Positions 1 through 7,728 of a stretch of 43,465 nucleotides of DNA are shown here, one piece after another. The position numbers and the translations under genes are program-made. The stretch comes from Pseudomonadota bacterium. GTDB taxonomy: Bacteria; Campylobacterota; Campylobacteria; Campylobacterales; Sulfurospirillaceae. The notes below the pieces were generated by a model that ran no database searches, was not told the DNA's origin, and worked only from the letters and a program-made list of their open reading frames with translations. Location: assembly GCA_017860615.1 (NCBI GenBank), contig JAGDMU010000015.1, forward strand, positions 1 to 43,465, in the 5' to 3' direction. Each line of letters starts with the position of its first letter. The stretch's first letter is position 1.

Positions 1-308
1 TTAGATTTCAAAGATTGAATTTGACATTGTTATTATGGTAATGAACTTGAACGCTAATCCCCAACTTTGGGCCGTTCTCTTTATCCCCGTTCTCTCAAAT
101 GGGAGGAGAATTATATATCCGTATTCCTTACAAAGAGGTTAAACTAGAAGATGATTTGAATAGTTTTTTTATTTCTCGCAAGATGATTAATTTTTTGTTT
201 ACTCTCTTTCCATATAATAGAGATCTCAAAAATTGCATTCCATCTTTTGAATTTGGTAGAATGCGTTTTGATTTAACATAGCTATTACATATTTAAAAGG
301 AGAATAAC
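1..308. other. left-edge region with no recognisable gene
   Basis: Nothing before the Bax-inhibitor gene is recognised. A 60-codon open frame (99-281, plus strand) is preceded by a purine-rich stretch but resembles no family I know, and its composition is like the surrounding AT-rich DNA, so it is not called as a gene. A small real gene or the decayed end of a gene cut by the window edge cannot be excluded. The last bases before 309 hold a good ribosome binding site (AAAGGAG) that belongs to the next gene. Confidence 0.4.
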
Positions 309-1016
309 ATGGGACTGTATGACAGAAATTACATACAACAACACTCAAATGAGAGTGCCTATGAGCATACTGGGGTCAATGAAAGTTCATTAGGACTTTT
401 CATCAAACAGACCTATCAACTGTTTGCAGCCTCACTGCTTGCTGCAAGTGCGGGTGCATATGTCGGAATTGGGATGGCAAAAGCCATTACTTCTTGGTAC
501 TGGGGACTTGTTATTTTAGAGTTTGTCTTCTTATTTGGACTTTATGCACTTAAAAGAAAAGCGGGTATCAACATGATACTTCTTTTTGGATTTACGTTTG
601 TGAGTGGCTTAACCATCGTGCCTCTGCTTTCTCATACGTTAGGAATGCCTGGTGGTGCTAGCATTGTTGCAAACGCATTTATTTTGACAACCGTAGCTTT
701 TGGGGGGCTTTCAGTTTTTGCGATGAATACAAAAAGAGATTTTTCCGCAATGGGCAAAATGCTCTTTATCACTTTGATTGTCATTGTGGTCGCAGGAATT
801 ATTAATATCTTTTTCCATAGCCCCATTTTACAATTAGCGATTGCAAGTATTAGCTCCATTTTGTTTAGTGCTTTTATTCTTTACGATACACAAAACATTA
901 TCAAAGGTGCTTATGAAACACCTATTGAAGGCGCTATTGCACTGTACTTAGACTTCTTGAATCTCTTTGTTTCATTGCTGCAAATTCTTGGAATTTTTGG
1001 CTCACGCGACGAATAA
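309..1016 (+). CDS. Bax inhibitor-1/YccA family membrane protein
   Basis: A 235-residue integral inner-membrane protein with about seven hydrophobic segments after a roughly 30-residue polar N-terminus. The C-terminal part (FILYDTQNIIKGAYETP, then ALYLDFLNLF) is the family signature and contains the conserved aspartates thought to form the pH-sensitive di-aspartyl site of BI-1/TMBIM proteins. Bacterial members such as YccA and YbhL are linked to ion leak and to modulation of the FtsH protease, but the substrate here is unknown. The ATG follows AAAGGAG at good spacing. The gene appears monocistronic and ends in a strong bidirectional hairpin terminator. Confidence 0.9.
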   Translation: MGLYDRNYIQQHSNESAYEHTGVNESSLGLFIKQTYQLFAASLLAASAGAYVGIGMAKAITSWYWGLVILEFVFLFGLYALKRKAGINMILLFGFTFVSGLTIVPLLSHTLGMPGGASIVANAFILTTVAFGGLSVFAMNTKRDFSAMGKMLFITLIVIVVAGIINIFFHSPILQLAIASISSILFSAFILYDTQNIIKGAYETPIEGAIALYLDFLNLFVSLLQILGIFGSRDE

Positions 1017-1032
1017 GCTTTCAAGCAAGCAT

Positions 1033-1073
1033 AAAAAAAGGGGCAGAGGATTTGATCCTCTCGCCCCTTTTTG
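1033..1073. terminator. bidirectional rho-independent terminator
   Basis: GC-rich hairpin flanked by an A-run on the left and a T-run on the right. The arms GGGGC-AGAGGAT and ATCCTCT-GCCCC surround a TTG loop, with one unpaired C. It lies between the convergent Bax-inhibitor gene (plus) and the rhodanese gene (minus) and can end both transcripts. Confidence 0.9.
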
Positions 1074-1091
1074 CGTTTATAGATAACGTCA

Positions 1092-2309
1092 TTAACCTAA
1101 AGGCTCATTGACCTTAATCTCACATTTATTGTTTTTATCACATTTGATATTTGCATCAAAGTAAAGCACTTTACTTACATCCACTTTCGTATCTTTAAGT
1201 TTCATATGTGCTTCCATTGCGCGTCCACCTGTGGCACAATTGATAATAGATACTTTCCCTTTTGGAAGTTTCGCTGCAAAGTCTGTTGCACTCATTTTCC
1301 CTGCTTCAATATTGATTGCACCTTTGATATGTCCATTAGCAAATTCTGTTGCACTTCGCACATCAATCACAGCTACATTTGCGGGAATTTTATCGCTTAC
1401 GATAAGTGCTTTATACCATTCACCATCCACGGTTCCTTCATCTTCACCCAGTTTAATACCATCAATAAAGGCATCTTTTTTAGGTGTCGCTGCAACAGGC
1501 TCTGCTTTTTTAGCGCCTGCTGTTGTTTGTAGTTTGGCTTCTTTCCATGCTGGGAGTCCTCCTGCATAGACACTTACTTTTGTGTATCCAAGCTCTAGGA
1601 GTTTATTGGCTACCACATGGGATTTATGGCATTCATAGCCTGCACAGAAGGTAATGATCGGTGTTTTTTTATCGGTAGGAAAACGTCCCATTAGGGCTGG
1701 TATCTCTTCATCATTCAGATAAAGAGCGCCTGGAATCGACTCTTGCAATGTTTTAGTGTAAGGTCTTGCATCAATCAAGAGGGCACTATTTTTCTTAAAG
1801 GCACTCTCAACGACGGGGGTTCCTACTTCAAGGTAGTTTTTACTTACCCATTCTGGTTCACCTGCTTGATAGAGTTTAACATTGGTAAAGCCTTTACTTT
1901 TCAAATGTCCCGCAACGATAGGGCTTTTTTCACAATCCCATCCACCGCAGAAGACAATAATCTCTTTATCTTTAGCGACTTTGTCTAATTGACCAATAAA
2001 TTTATCAATTTGCGTATCGGGAATATTCAAACTCGAAGGGATTGTTCCTCCTAGGTATTTTGGGTTAGGTCTTGCATCAATCAAGAGGGCTTTTGCACCA
2101 CTTCTGGTTCCATTCCCAATCGCTGATTTGACATAAGCGTAATCCACATTTTCGAGTTTAAACTTCTCTATTAAGCCTTTAACATGGGCTGTTGGCTCTG
2201 TGAGTACTTTTGCACTGGGTGTTGCACCTGTTGCTTCTGGCTGTGTCGTACATCCGCTGAGTAACAAGCCAGCAACAATAACACTGCTTGCGAAAACTTT
2301 TAATTTCAT
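1092..2309 (-). CDS. lipoprotein with three rhodanese domains
   Basis: 405 residues. The signal peptide has a lipobox (LLLSGC, lipidation at Cys20), so the protein should be anchored on the periplasmic side of a membrane. Three rhodanese (sulfurtransferase) domains follow, at about residues 45-160, 165-260 and 290-390. Their candidate catalytic cysteines are C121 (FCGGWDCEKS), C222 (FCAGYECHKS) and C358 (NCATGGRA). Domains 1 and 2 share an extra Cys five residues later (C126, C227), unusual for a simple rhodanese loop; domain 3 has a different loop. The gene is last in the reductase operon, 33 nt after the NrfD-type gene, with an AAGGAG site. By analogy with the Wolinella Sud protein it may bind polysulfide sulfane sulfur and hand it to the reductase. 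That role is inferred from context. Confidence 0.85.
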   Translation of the reverse strand: MKLKVFASSVIVAGLLLSGCTTQPEATGATPSAKVLTEPTAHVKGLIEKFKLENVDYAYVKSAIGNGTRSGAKALLIDARPNPKYLGGTIPSSLNIPDTQIDKFIGQLDKVAKDKEIIVFCGGWDCEKSPIVAGHLKSKGFTNVKLYQAGEPEWVSKNYLEVGTPVVESAFKKNSALLIDARPYTKTLQESIPGALYLNDEEIPALMGRFPTDKKTPIITFCAGYECHKSHVVANKLLELGYTKVSVYAGGLPAWKEAKLQTTAGAKKAEPVAATPKKDAFIDGIKLGEDEGTVDGEWYKALIVSDKIPANVAVIDVRSATEFANGHIKGAINIEAGKMSATDFAAKLPKGKVSIINCATGGRAMEAHMKLKDTKVDVSKVLYFDANIKCDKNNKCEIKVNEPLG

Positions 2310-2342
2310 GGCAATCTCCTTTTTGAGGTTTATGACTTTATC

Positions 2343-3509
2343 TTAATGATGAGCTGTTTCATCTAAATTAAATATCTTATCGGCAAGATAATACAAAAAG
2401 AGTGAAAGTCCAATACCGCCAAGCCCTATGGCAAACTCTGTGGCTGATGGAAAATACTCTACAAACGTTGGAGCTAATTCGTATTCTGCGCGTTTGAGCG
2501 TTGTCATTGGGTAGAGTAATGTGTCATGAACTAAACCATAACGCATAAAGAAAATACCTACCATCCCAGCAAGAGAAGCATAAACGGTTGCTTTTATTGC
2601 CTTTGCGTTGCTCAATAATATCACCACAAATGGAATCAACATACCCAGCGTTAACTCGCCAAACCAGAAATTTGGATGCTTGATCGCATGTAAAATGGTT
2701 GCAGCACGCTCTGGCATATCACCATAAAGCGCTGTTAAAATTTTCCATGCTTCAAAGAAAATAAGGACTGCTAAAAGCATACCTAAAATCTTCCCAAGCT
2801 TTACAAGCATTATAGCTACTTTCTCAGGAAAGTTCATTTTATAACGAAAGCCGTACATCAAAAAAATCAAGTAACATCCCGTAATCATCGCAGAGAGAAT
2901 GAAATAGACTGGGTAAAAAACGCCATTGGCTGAAGGGCGAGATACTAAAAAGCCAAAAACAGCTCCAAGATTTGAGTGCGCTGCAAGACCCACTAACAGT
3001 CCACAGATACCAAAGATTTTGGAAAGCGTGTGATTTTCTTTAATGGCTAAAAAGAAAAACTCTAGACAGATAAACGTAAGGTAAAGTCCATAAAGTGTTC
3101 CCATCCACCAAATAGCCGAAGTCAGACCTGGTGTTAAGACGTTGTAAATCAACATGGTAACAGGATGTCCAATTTCTAAGCCAATGACCGCAAACCCTGA
3201 ACTGATGGTAATAATCGCACCTGCAATGGCACGTTTACCAATTTGTTGAAACTCAGGAATGCCAAAGACGTGACCAATAGAAGAGATAATACAAAGACCC
3301 GTACTGGAGACAACAAAGAAAACATACATCGAGATCAAAAGTCCCCAAGGATGTTGTCTGGTCACATTGTACGCATGGTGTCCATGAAGTATATAATTCA
3401 CAGCTCCTGCAAAAAAAGCTGCCACCAAGGCAACGGTTACAAATGCCATGACCACATTAAGTGGTGTTTTTTCAAAATTAAAGAGTTTTTTCAAAGAGAT
3501 GGTATTCAT
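2343..3509 (-). CDS. psrC: NrfD/PsrC-type quinone-interacting membrane subunit
   Basis: 388 residues with about ten hydrophobic segments, matching the longer NrfD-family membrane anchors; Wolinella-type PsrC has about eight. It should bind menaquinol in the inner membrane and pass electrons to the four-cluster FeS subunit encoded just upstream. The start lies 9 nt past the FeS gene stop, with a GGAG site. Order catalytic-FeS-anchor is the standard one for polysulfide, thiosulfate and tetrathionate reductases. The extra helices leave the exact substrate of the complex open, so the symbol is a best guess. Confidence 0.8.
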   Translation of the reverse strand: MNTISLKKLFNFEKTPLNVVMAFVTVALVAAFFAGAVNYILHGHHAYNVTRQHPWGLLISMYVFFVVSSTGLCIISSIGHVFGIPEFQQIGKRAIAGAIITISSGFAVIGLEIGHPVTMLIYNVLTPGLTSAIWWMGTLYGLYLTFICLEFFFLAIKENHTLSKIFGICGLLVGLAAHSNLGAVFGFLVSRPSANGVFYPVYFILSAMITGCYLIFLMYGFRYKMNFPEKVAIMLVKLGKILGMLLAVLIFFEAWKILTALYGDMPERAATILHAIKHPNFWFGELTLGMLIPFVVILLSNAKAIKATVYASLAGMVGIFFMRYGLVHDTLLYPMTTLKRAEYELAPTFVEYFPSATEFAIGLGGIGLSLFLYYLADKIFNLDETAHH

Positions 3510-3518
3510 CTGGCACTC

Positions 3519-4082
3519 CTACAAGATATAAAATAGTTTTGGTTTCGTACCCAAGTGCTCTTTCACTTGGCGGTACTCTTTATTGGCAAGAAGGACAGAA
3601 ATCTCACTGTTTGGATCGTCCAAATCGCCAAAGACCCTTACTTTTGTCGGACAGGTTGCTTGACATGCTGTGGTTGTTTCGCCTGCTGCCAAGCGGGTGT
3701 CTGAACAGAATGTACATTTATCAACCGTCATCGTTCGCTGGTCAACATAACGCGCATCATACGGGCATGCATTGATACAATAGGTACATAAAATACATTT
3801 GTTTGGATCCACCATAACCATACCATCTTTGCCATAATAGGTTGCATTGGTAGGACACACTTGCTGACAAGGTGCATTATCACAATGCTGGCATTGGCTT
3901 GGATGATAGGTTTGGGAAGCAATCGAGATATTTGGAAATTGCCCTTCTGCCTCTTTAACACCTACCCAGATACGATAATGATCTTTGAGGAGTAAAACAC
4001 CATTTTCTTCTTTACATGCACTTTCACATGCTCTACAATTAATACAGTTTTTGTAGTTAAGTGCCATTCCATAACGTGCCAT
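3519..4082 (-). CDS. psrB: 4Fe-4S electron-transfer subunit (PsrB/PhsB/NrfC type)
   Basis: 187 residues with four cysteine clusters enough for four 4Fe-4S centres: C13, C16, C19 and C23 near the N-terminus, then CQHCDNAPCQQVC, CILCTYCINAC, and CTFC with a final CxxxC pair. There is no signal peptide, as expected for a partner exported together with a Tat-targeted catalytic subunit. It carries electrons from the membrane subunit to the molybdenum site. The ATG starts 2 nt after the stop of the catalytic gene, and its ribosome binding site (AAAGG) overlaps the end of that gene, suggesting translational coupling. Confidence 0.9.
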   Translation of the reverse strand: MARYGMALNYKNCINCRACESACKEENGVLLLKDHYRIWVGVKEAEGQFPNISIASQTYHPSQCQHCDNAPCQQVCPTNATYYGKDGMVMVDPNKCILCTYCINACPYDARYVDQRTMTVDKCTFCSDTRLAAGETTTACQATCPTKVRVFGDLDDPNSEISVLLANKEYRQVKEHLGTKPKLFYIL

Positions 4083-4084
4083 GA

Positions 4085-6424
4085 TTAAACCTTTCTAATT
4101 TCTACGATAGTGTCATGAAGACAGGATGATCCGTGCATCGGTTCAATACCATCTTCCAAAATAGCCGCATCATTGCCTCCATTGTTATACGCCAAAGAAA
4201 GTGCTTTGGAGTAAACACCAAACCCGTGCACAAAGAAAAGCGTATCGGGTCCAATTTTCTCTGTTGGATACGCCTTAATCGTTGTTTTACCGACTTTACT
4301 GGAGACTTCAATTTTATCGCCAAATTTGATACCCATCTTTTGGGCTACACGCTTGTTGATCCACGCATAATTTTGAGGAACCAAGTTGAGAAGCAAGCGA
4401 TTATTCGCAGTTCCTGATTGGGTGAACTGTGCATGACGTCCTGTGATAAATCTAAATTTACCCGCAGGCGTTGCCATCTCATACTCGGCTTTCCATGCGG
4501 GCATCGCATCGATTCCTTTTTTAGCAAGAGCGGGAACAGAGCACTCGATTTTGCCTGATGGGGTATTGAATTTATTATTGCGTACCGAGTAAGAGCGTTT
4601 ATGCTCAGGATAGTACTCGTACTCATTCACACCCAATTTTTTGAAATACTCATTCATATTCGGATAGAAAACGCCTTTTTCTTTGAGAATTTCTGCAGCG
4701 CCTTCGTACTTAGAAACGGCATGAACGTTGAGTTCTTCTTGGTCATGCATAAATGGCTTGGTAAGATCAAAATCTTTATAAACTGTCTCTTCGCCATCAT
4801 CTTCAATGGCACTCGCTACATCTTCATCATGTTTTTTGGTAATTTCAAAGAGTGGTTTGGAAAGCTTAGCACTCAAACCTCGCATAATTTCCATCACTGG
4901 CTTAGTCTCAAACATAGGGTCAATCGCTTTGTTACGCTGAGCGATAGAAGGCTCAATACCGCCATAAGAGACTACAGGATCGGTACGCTCTAAGTAGGTA
5001 CACTCTGGTAAAATAACATCACTGAGCATCACGGTATCGCTAGGCATGGTGTCAATCGTAACGACAAGATCAAGCTTTTTCAAAAACTCTTCGGTTTTTT
5101 TATTGTTTGGCATATTTTGCATTGGGTTGTGTTTGTAGTTAAAGAGTGCACGAATCGGATAAGGACTGCGATTTTCTAAAACCATATTTCTAAACGCCAC
5201 CCATGAACCTGAACCTCCGACAACGGCTGCTTCATTTTTTTCGATGCGCTCTTTGGCATTGGCGTACATTGGGGCAACAACATCGTGTTCAACGAGTGGT
5301 AAACTTTTACCAAAACAGATACCACCTTTGACATCAACACCCCCACCAAGGGCACTGAAAATCGCTTGAGCACGGCGAAGTTGGAAGTCATTTTTAGACC
5401 ATGTTGTACGGCGACCTTGATAATAAATCGCTTGAGGTGCATGAGCCATAAAATCGCGCGCTACTTCATAAATATCTTTAGCTTTAATACCTGTAATTTT
5501 CTCCGCCCACTCTGGCGTATAGTTGTTATTTAAAATGTGCTCTTTATAGGCATCAAATCCATTGAAATAGTTTTCAACAAACGCTTTATTGTAGCGCTCT
5601 TCCTTAATGACAACATAGGTCAGTGCTAAGACGAATGCTAAATCGGTTCCCACATTGATCGCAAGCCATTTATCACTTTTCGCTGCCGTATTGGTAAAGC
5701 GAGGATCAACCGTGATCAGTTTTGCCCCTCTTCCATTGGTACGTTTGAAAAAGTCCATGGTGTCTGGTGTAACAATCGCTTCAGCACGATTGGCACCTGC
5801 CATAATAACGTATTTGGCATTTTCAAGATCAGATTGACCATACCCACCGATGGTCAGTGCATACCCTGATACCGTAGTGGCTAAACACAAACTGGCATGG
5901 TTTAAGAAGTGAGAAGAACCGAACATCGTAAAGAAACTTTTAAACGTATGCTCCGCGATACCTTCACCTGCACAGAAAGCTACGGTTGAGCGGTTATCTT
6001 TCTCTTCATCCAAAATTTTGGTGAGTTTTTCGTTAATGTAAGCATACGCTTCGTCCCAACTGACGCGCTTAAACTTACCACTTCCTTTTTCTCCATCCCG
6101 AATCAAAGGGTATTTGAGACGATCAGGGTCATAAAGCGCTTTAATACCTGCATTTCCACGCGCACAGAGCATATTACGTGATTTTGGGAAAAGGGGGTTT
6201 GGATCGAGTTTTTCCACAACACCATTGCGTACATGCGCGATGGCTGCACATTTATTCACACACATTTCACAGAGTGTTGCTACTTTTTTATCTTCATTGC
6301 CAACTTTTTTGGCTGGTGTTGCAGCGCTCGCCATAATGGAAGAGGAACTAAGGCTCACTCCGCCAGCGACTGACATCGCCACACTACCTTGAAGAAATCT
6401 CCTTCGTGAGATCTCTACTTTCAT
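4085..6424 (-). CDS. psrA: molybdopterin oxidoreductase, polysulfide/thiosulfate reductase catalytic subunit
   Basis: 779 residues, close to the usual PsrA/PhsA length. A twin-arginine signal (SRRRFLQG, residues 6-13) and hydrophobic stretch predict folded export to the periplasm. C52, C55, C59 and C87 form the N-terminal 4Fe-4S motif. C180 (NHASLCLATT) lies where a cysteine ligand to molybdenum is expected. The C-terminal cofactor-binding region has the typical FITGRHAQFTQSGTANN segment. Known relatives reduce polysulfide or thiosulfate to sulfide with quinol electrons. The operon partner with rhodanese domains favours a sulfane-sulfur substrate, but tetrathionate or another oxyanion cannot be excluded by reading alone. 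The ATG has a strong AAGGAGA site. Confidence 0.85.
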   Translation of the reverse strand: MKVEISRRRFLQGSVAMSVAGGVSLSSSSIMASAATPAKKVGNEDKKVATLCEMCVNKCAAIAHVRNGVVEKLDPNPLFPKSRNMLCARGNAGIKALYDPDRLKYPLIRDGEKGSGKFKRVSWDEAYAYINEKLTKILDEEKDNRSTVAFCAGEGIAEHTFKSFFTMFGSSHFLNHASLCLATTVSGYALTIGGYGQSDLENAKYVIMAGANRAEAIVTPDTMDFFKRTNGRGAKLITVDPRFTNTAAKSDKWLAINVGTDLAFVLALTYVVIKEERYNKAFVENYFNGFDAYKEHILNNNYTPEWAEKITGIKAKDIYEVARDFMAHAPQAIYYQGRRTTWSKNDFQLRRAQAIFSALGGGVDVKGGICFGKSLPLVEHDVVAPMYANAKERIEKNEAAVVGGSGSWVAFRNMVLENRSPYPIRALFNYKHNPMQNMPNNKKTEEFLKKLDLVVTIDTMPSDTVMLSDVILPECTYLERTDPVVSYGGIEPSIAQRNKAIDPMFETKPVMEIMRGLSAKLSKPLFEITKKHDEDVASAIEDDGEETVYKDFDLTKPFMHDQEELNVHAVSKYEGAAEILKEKGVFYPNMNEYFKKLGVNEYEYYPEHKRSYSVRNNKFNTPSGKIECSVPALAKKGIDAMPAWKAEYEMATPAGKFRFITGRHAQFTQSGTANNRLLLNLVPQNYAWINKRVAQKMGIKFGDKIEVSSKVGKTTIKAYPTEKIGPDTLFFVHGFGVYSKALSLAYNNGGNDAAILEDGIEPMHGSSCLHDTIVEIRKV

Positions 6425-6763
6425 CGCGTCTCCTTGTTATCTTTTGCCTTTAAGTTTCGCACTTCCAAACAGTGTCTAAAAGTACGTCTTGTTATATCCA
6501 TTGTAAAGCAACTATCTTAGAAAGAACTTACAAAAGGTAAAAAAAATTAGTCAAAATAATATATAGTAGGAGTAAATGCCCTATTTAAGGGGATTTCAAA
6601 AGAGGTAAATTTAATGTTTTTTTGATACAAAAGAGGCATAAAAGTAAATTTTTATAAACTTTTTACACCATTTGTTTATGATTTTGGTTAAAAAAAACAG
6701 GAGATTATCAATTTTTATATTTAAGTTTAAATGGCTATTTGAACGGTGTTATATAAATTTTGG
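6425..6763. other. AT-rich intergenic region upstream of the reductase operon
   Basis: 339 bp without a plausible gene. It must hold the promoter of the minus-strand psr-type operon and the 3' end of the bioC transcript. The only clear element is the AAGGAGA ribosome binding site just before the psrA ATG. I looked for a full FNR/CRP-like inverted repeat (TTGAT-N4-ATCAA) and found only half-site-like stretches. There is no strong hairpin terminator for bioC. Confidence 0.5.
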
Positions 6764-7483
6764 TTATATTTTATTAACCTTTTGAGACATGTTTGACACA
6801 CCCCACAAAAAAAGAACCTCAAATTCAAGATAAGAATGAGGATAATTTTGAATCAATGCTTTGGTTTGAGCAACGCTCAAACGCTTTATGCCTCCACTGA
6901 CACCACTTTTTTTGATATAGCGAAATTTGGAGAGGTTATCGTCAAAAAAAAGACGAAACGTTTTGATTTCATGTTGACATGTGAAATAGGTTTCAAACAT
7001 AACTGCCAAAGCTTTAGCATTGGGTAAAAAGGAAGGAAGACCACTCATGGTATAAATTGTCTCAAATGTTTTATCTGTAAAAATGGCAAAAGCACCCTCG
7101 TGGCACATTGATGCCATTGTGGACATTAACGCTTCTAAGTCTTGTGCCCATTGTAGGGCAGACGATGAAACTAAAAGATCATAGGGAGGATTTAAACACG
7201 AAGAGAGAGAAGGTGACTCAAAATCCTCACAGAGAATCTCAACGTTTTCAGCTTGAGGATGGCGTTCACACATCTTGGGTGCACAATCAATTCCCGTAAA
7301 ATGCTCTACTTCCCATACAATATTTTTAAAAACAGCGCCACTGCCACACCCTAAATCTAAGATTTTTTTAGGTTTTGAATGAATATGTGAGATTAAGTAA
7401 TGTGCTATTTCTTGCTGTAAAGAGGTATAGTCATCATAACTATGAGCATTTTTGGAAAATTCTTTGATATGTTTTGCGATCAT
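6764..7483 (-). CDS. bioC: SAM-dependent methyltransferase, probable malonyl-ACP O-methyltransferase BioC
   Basis: About 239 residues. Class I methyltransferase motif I is ILDLGCGSGA, with the acidic FTGIDCAP motif following. The opening EFSKNAHSYDDYTSLQQ and the LLVSSSALQWAQD segment are typical of BioC, which methylates malonyl-ACP to start pimelate synthesis for biotin. The frame also opens at a GTG at 7501, but a TATAAT box at 7515-7520 (minus) would leave that codon with almost no leader. The ATG at 7483 follows a purine-rich AAAAAGAG stretch and is preferred. No other biotin gene is adjacent, so the BioC call rests on sequence resemblance alone; a generic methyltransferase is the alternative. 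Confidence 0.65.
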   Translation of the reverse strand: MIAKHIKEFSKNAHSYDDYTSLQQEIAHYLISHIHSKPKKILDLGCGSGAVFKNIVWEVEHFTGIDCAPKMCERHPQAENVEILCEDFESPSLSSCLNPPYDLLVSSSALQWAQDLEALMSTMASMCHEGAFAIFTDKTFETIYTMSGLPSFLPNAKALAVMFETYFTCQHEIKTFRLFFDDNLSKFRYIKKSGVSGGIKRLSVAQTKALIQNYPHSYLEFEVLFLWGVSNMSQKVNKI

Positions 7484-7514
7484 GTGCGTTGAGATGTCCA
7501 CTCTTTTTCCAAAA

Positions 7515-7520
7515 ATTATA
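7515..7520 (-). promoter_or_regulatory. -10 box of the bioC promoter
   Basis: TATAAT on the minus strand, about 32 nt upstream of the preferred bioC ATG. Campylobacterotal sigma-70 promoters usually show a clear -10 and little -35, as here. It supports the start at 7483 over the GTG at 7501. Confidence 0.5.
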
Positions 7521-7728
7521 CCCCTATCTGGCTAAAAAACGACTTTTCACTTTATTATGCAAAGTCATTGTGTTGCCTTTACATCTTAATTTTCACTGCA
7601 TCCATAGAAAAGTCATATCTTGGTCATGTTTCAGTGCTAAAGAATAGGACCATCTCATCTCCTTATGTCCGATAAAATATCATCCTAAAATAATTTTTTC
7701 TCTTTTAATGAATAGTGAGGAGCATACA

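Noticed and set aside
99-281. 60-codon open frame before the Bax-inhibitor gene
   Set aside because: No recognisable family, no supporting neighbour, and length within chance expectation for AT-rich DNA; left uncalled but mentioned in the region entry.
4601-4993. 130-codon plus-strand frame inside the molybdoenzyme gene
   Set aside because: It is antisense to a clearly conserved protein and has no recognisable domain.
6425-6763. FNR/CRP-type operator for the reductase operon
   Set aside because: Only isolated TTGAT-like half sites were seen; no full inverted repeat with the right spacing.
7708-7728. Upstream ATG for the first FecR protein
   Set aside because: The GAGGAG ribosome site lies between this ATG and the one at 7729, and the paralogue begins at the equivalent of 7729.
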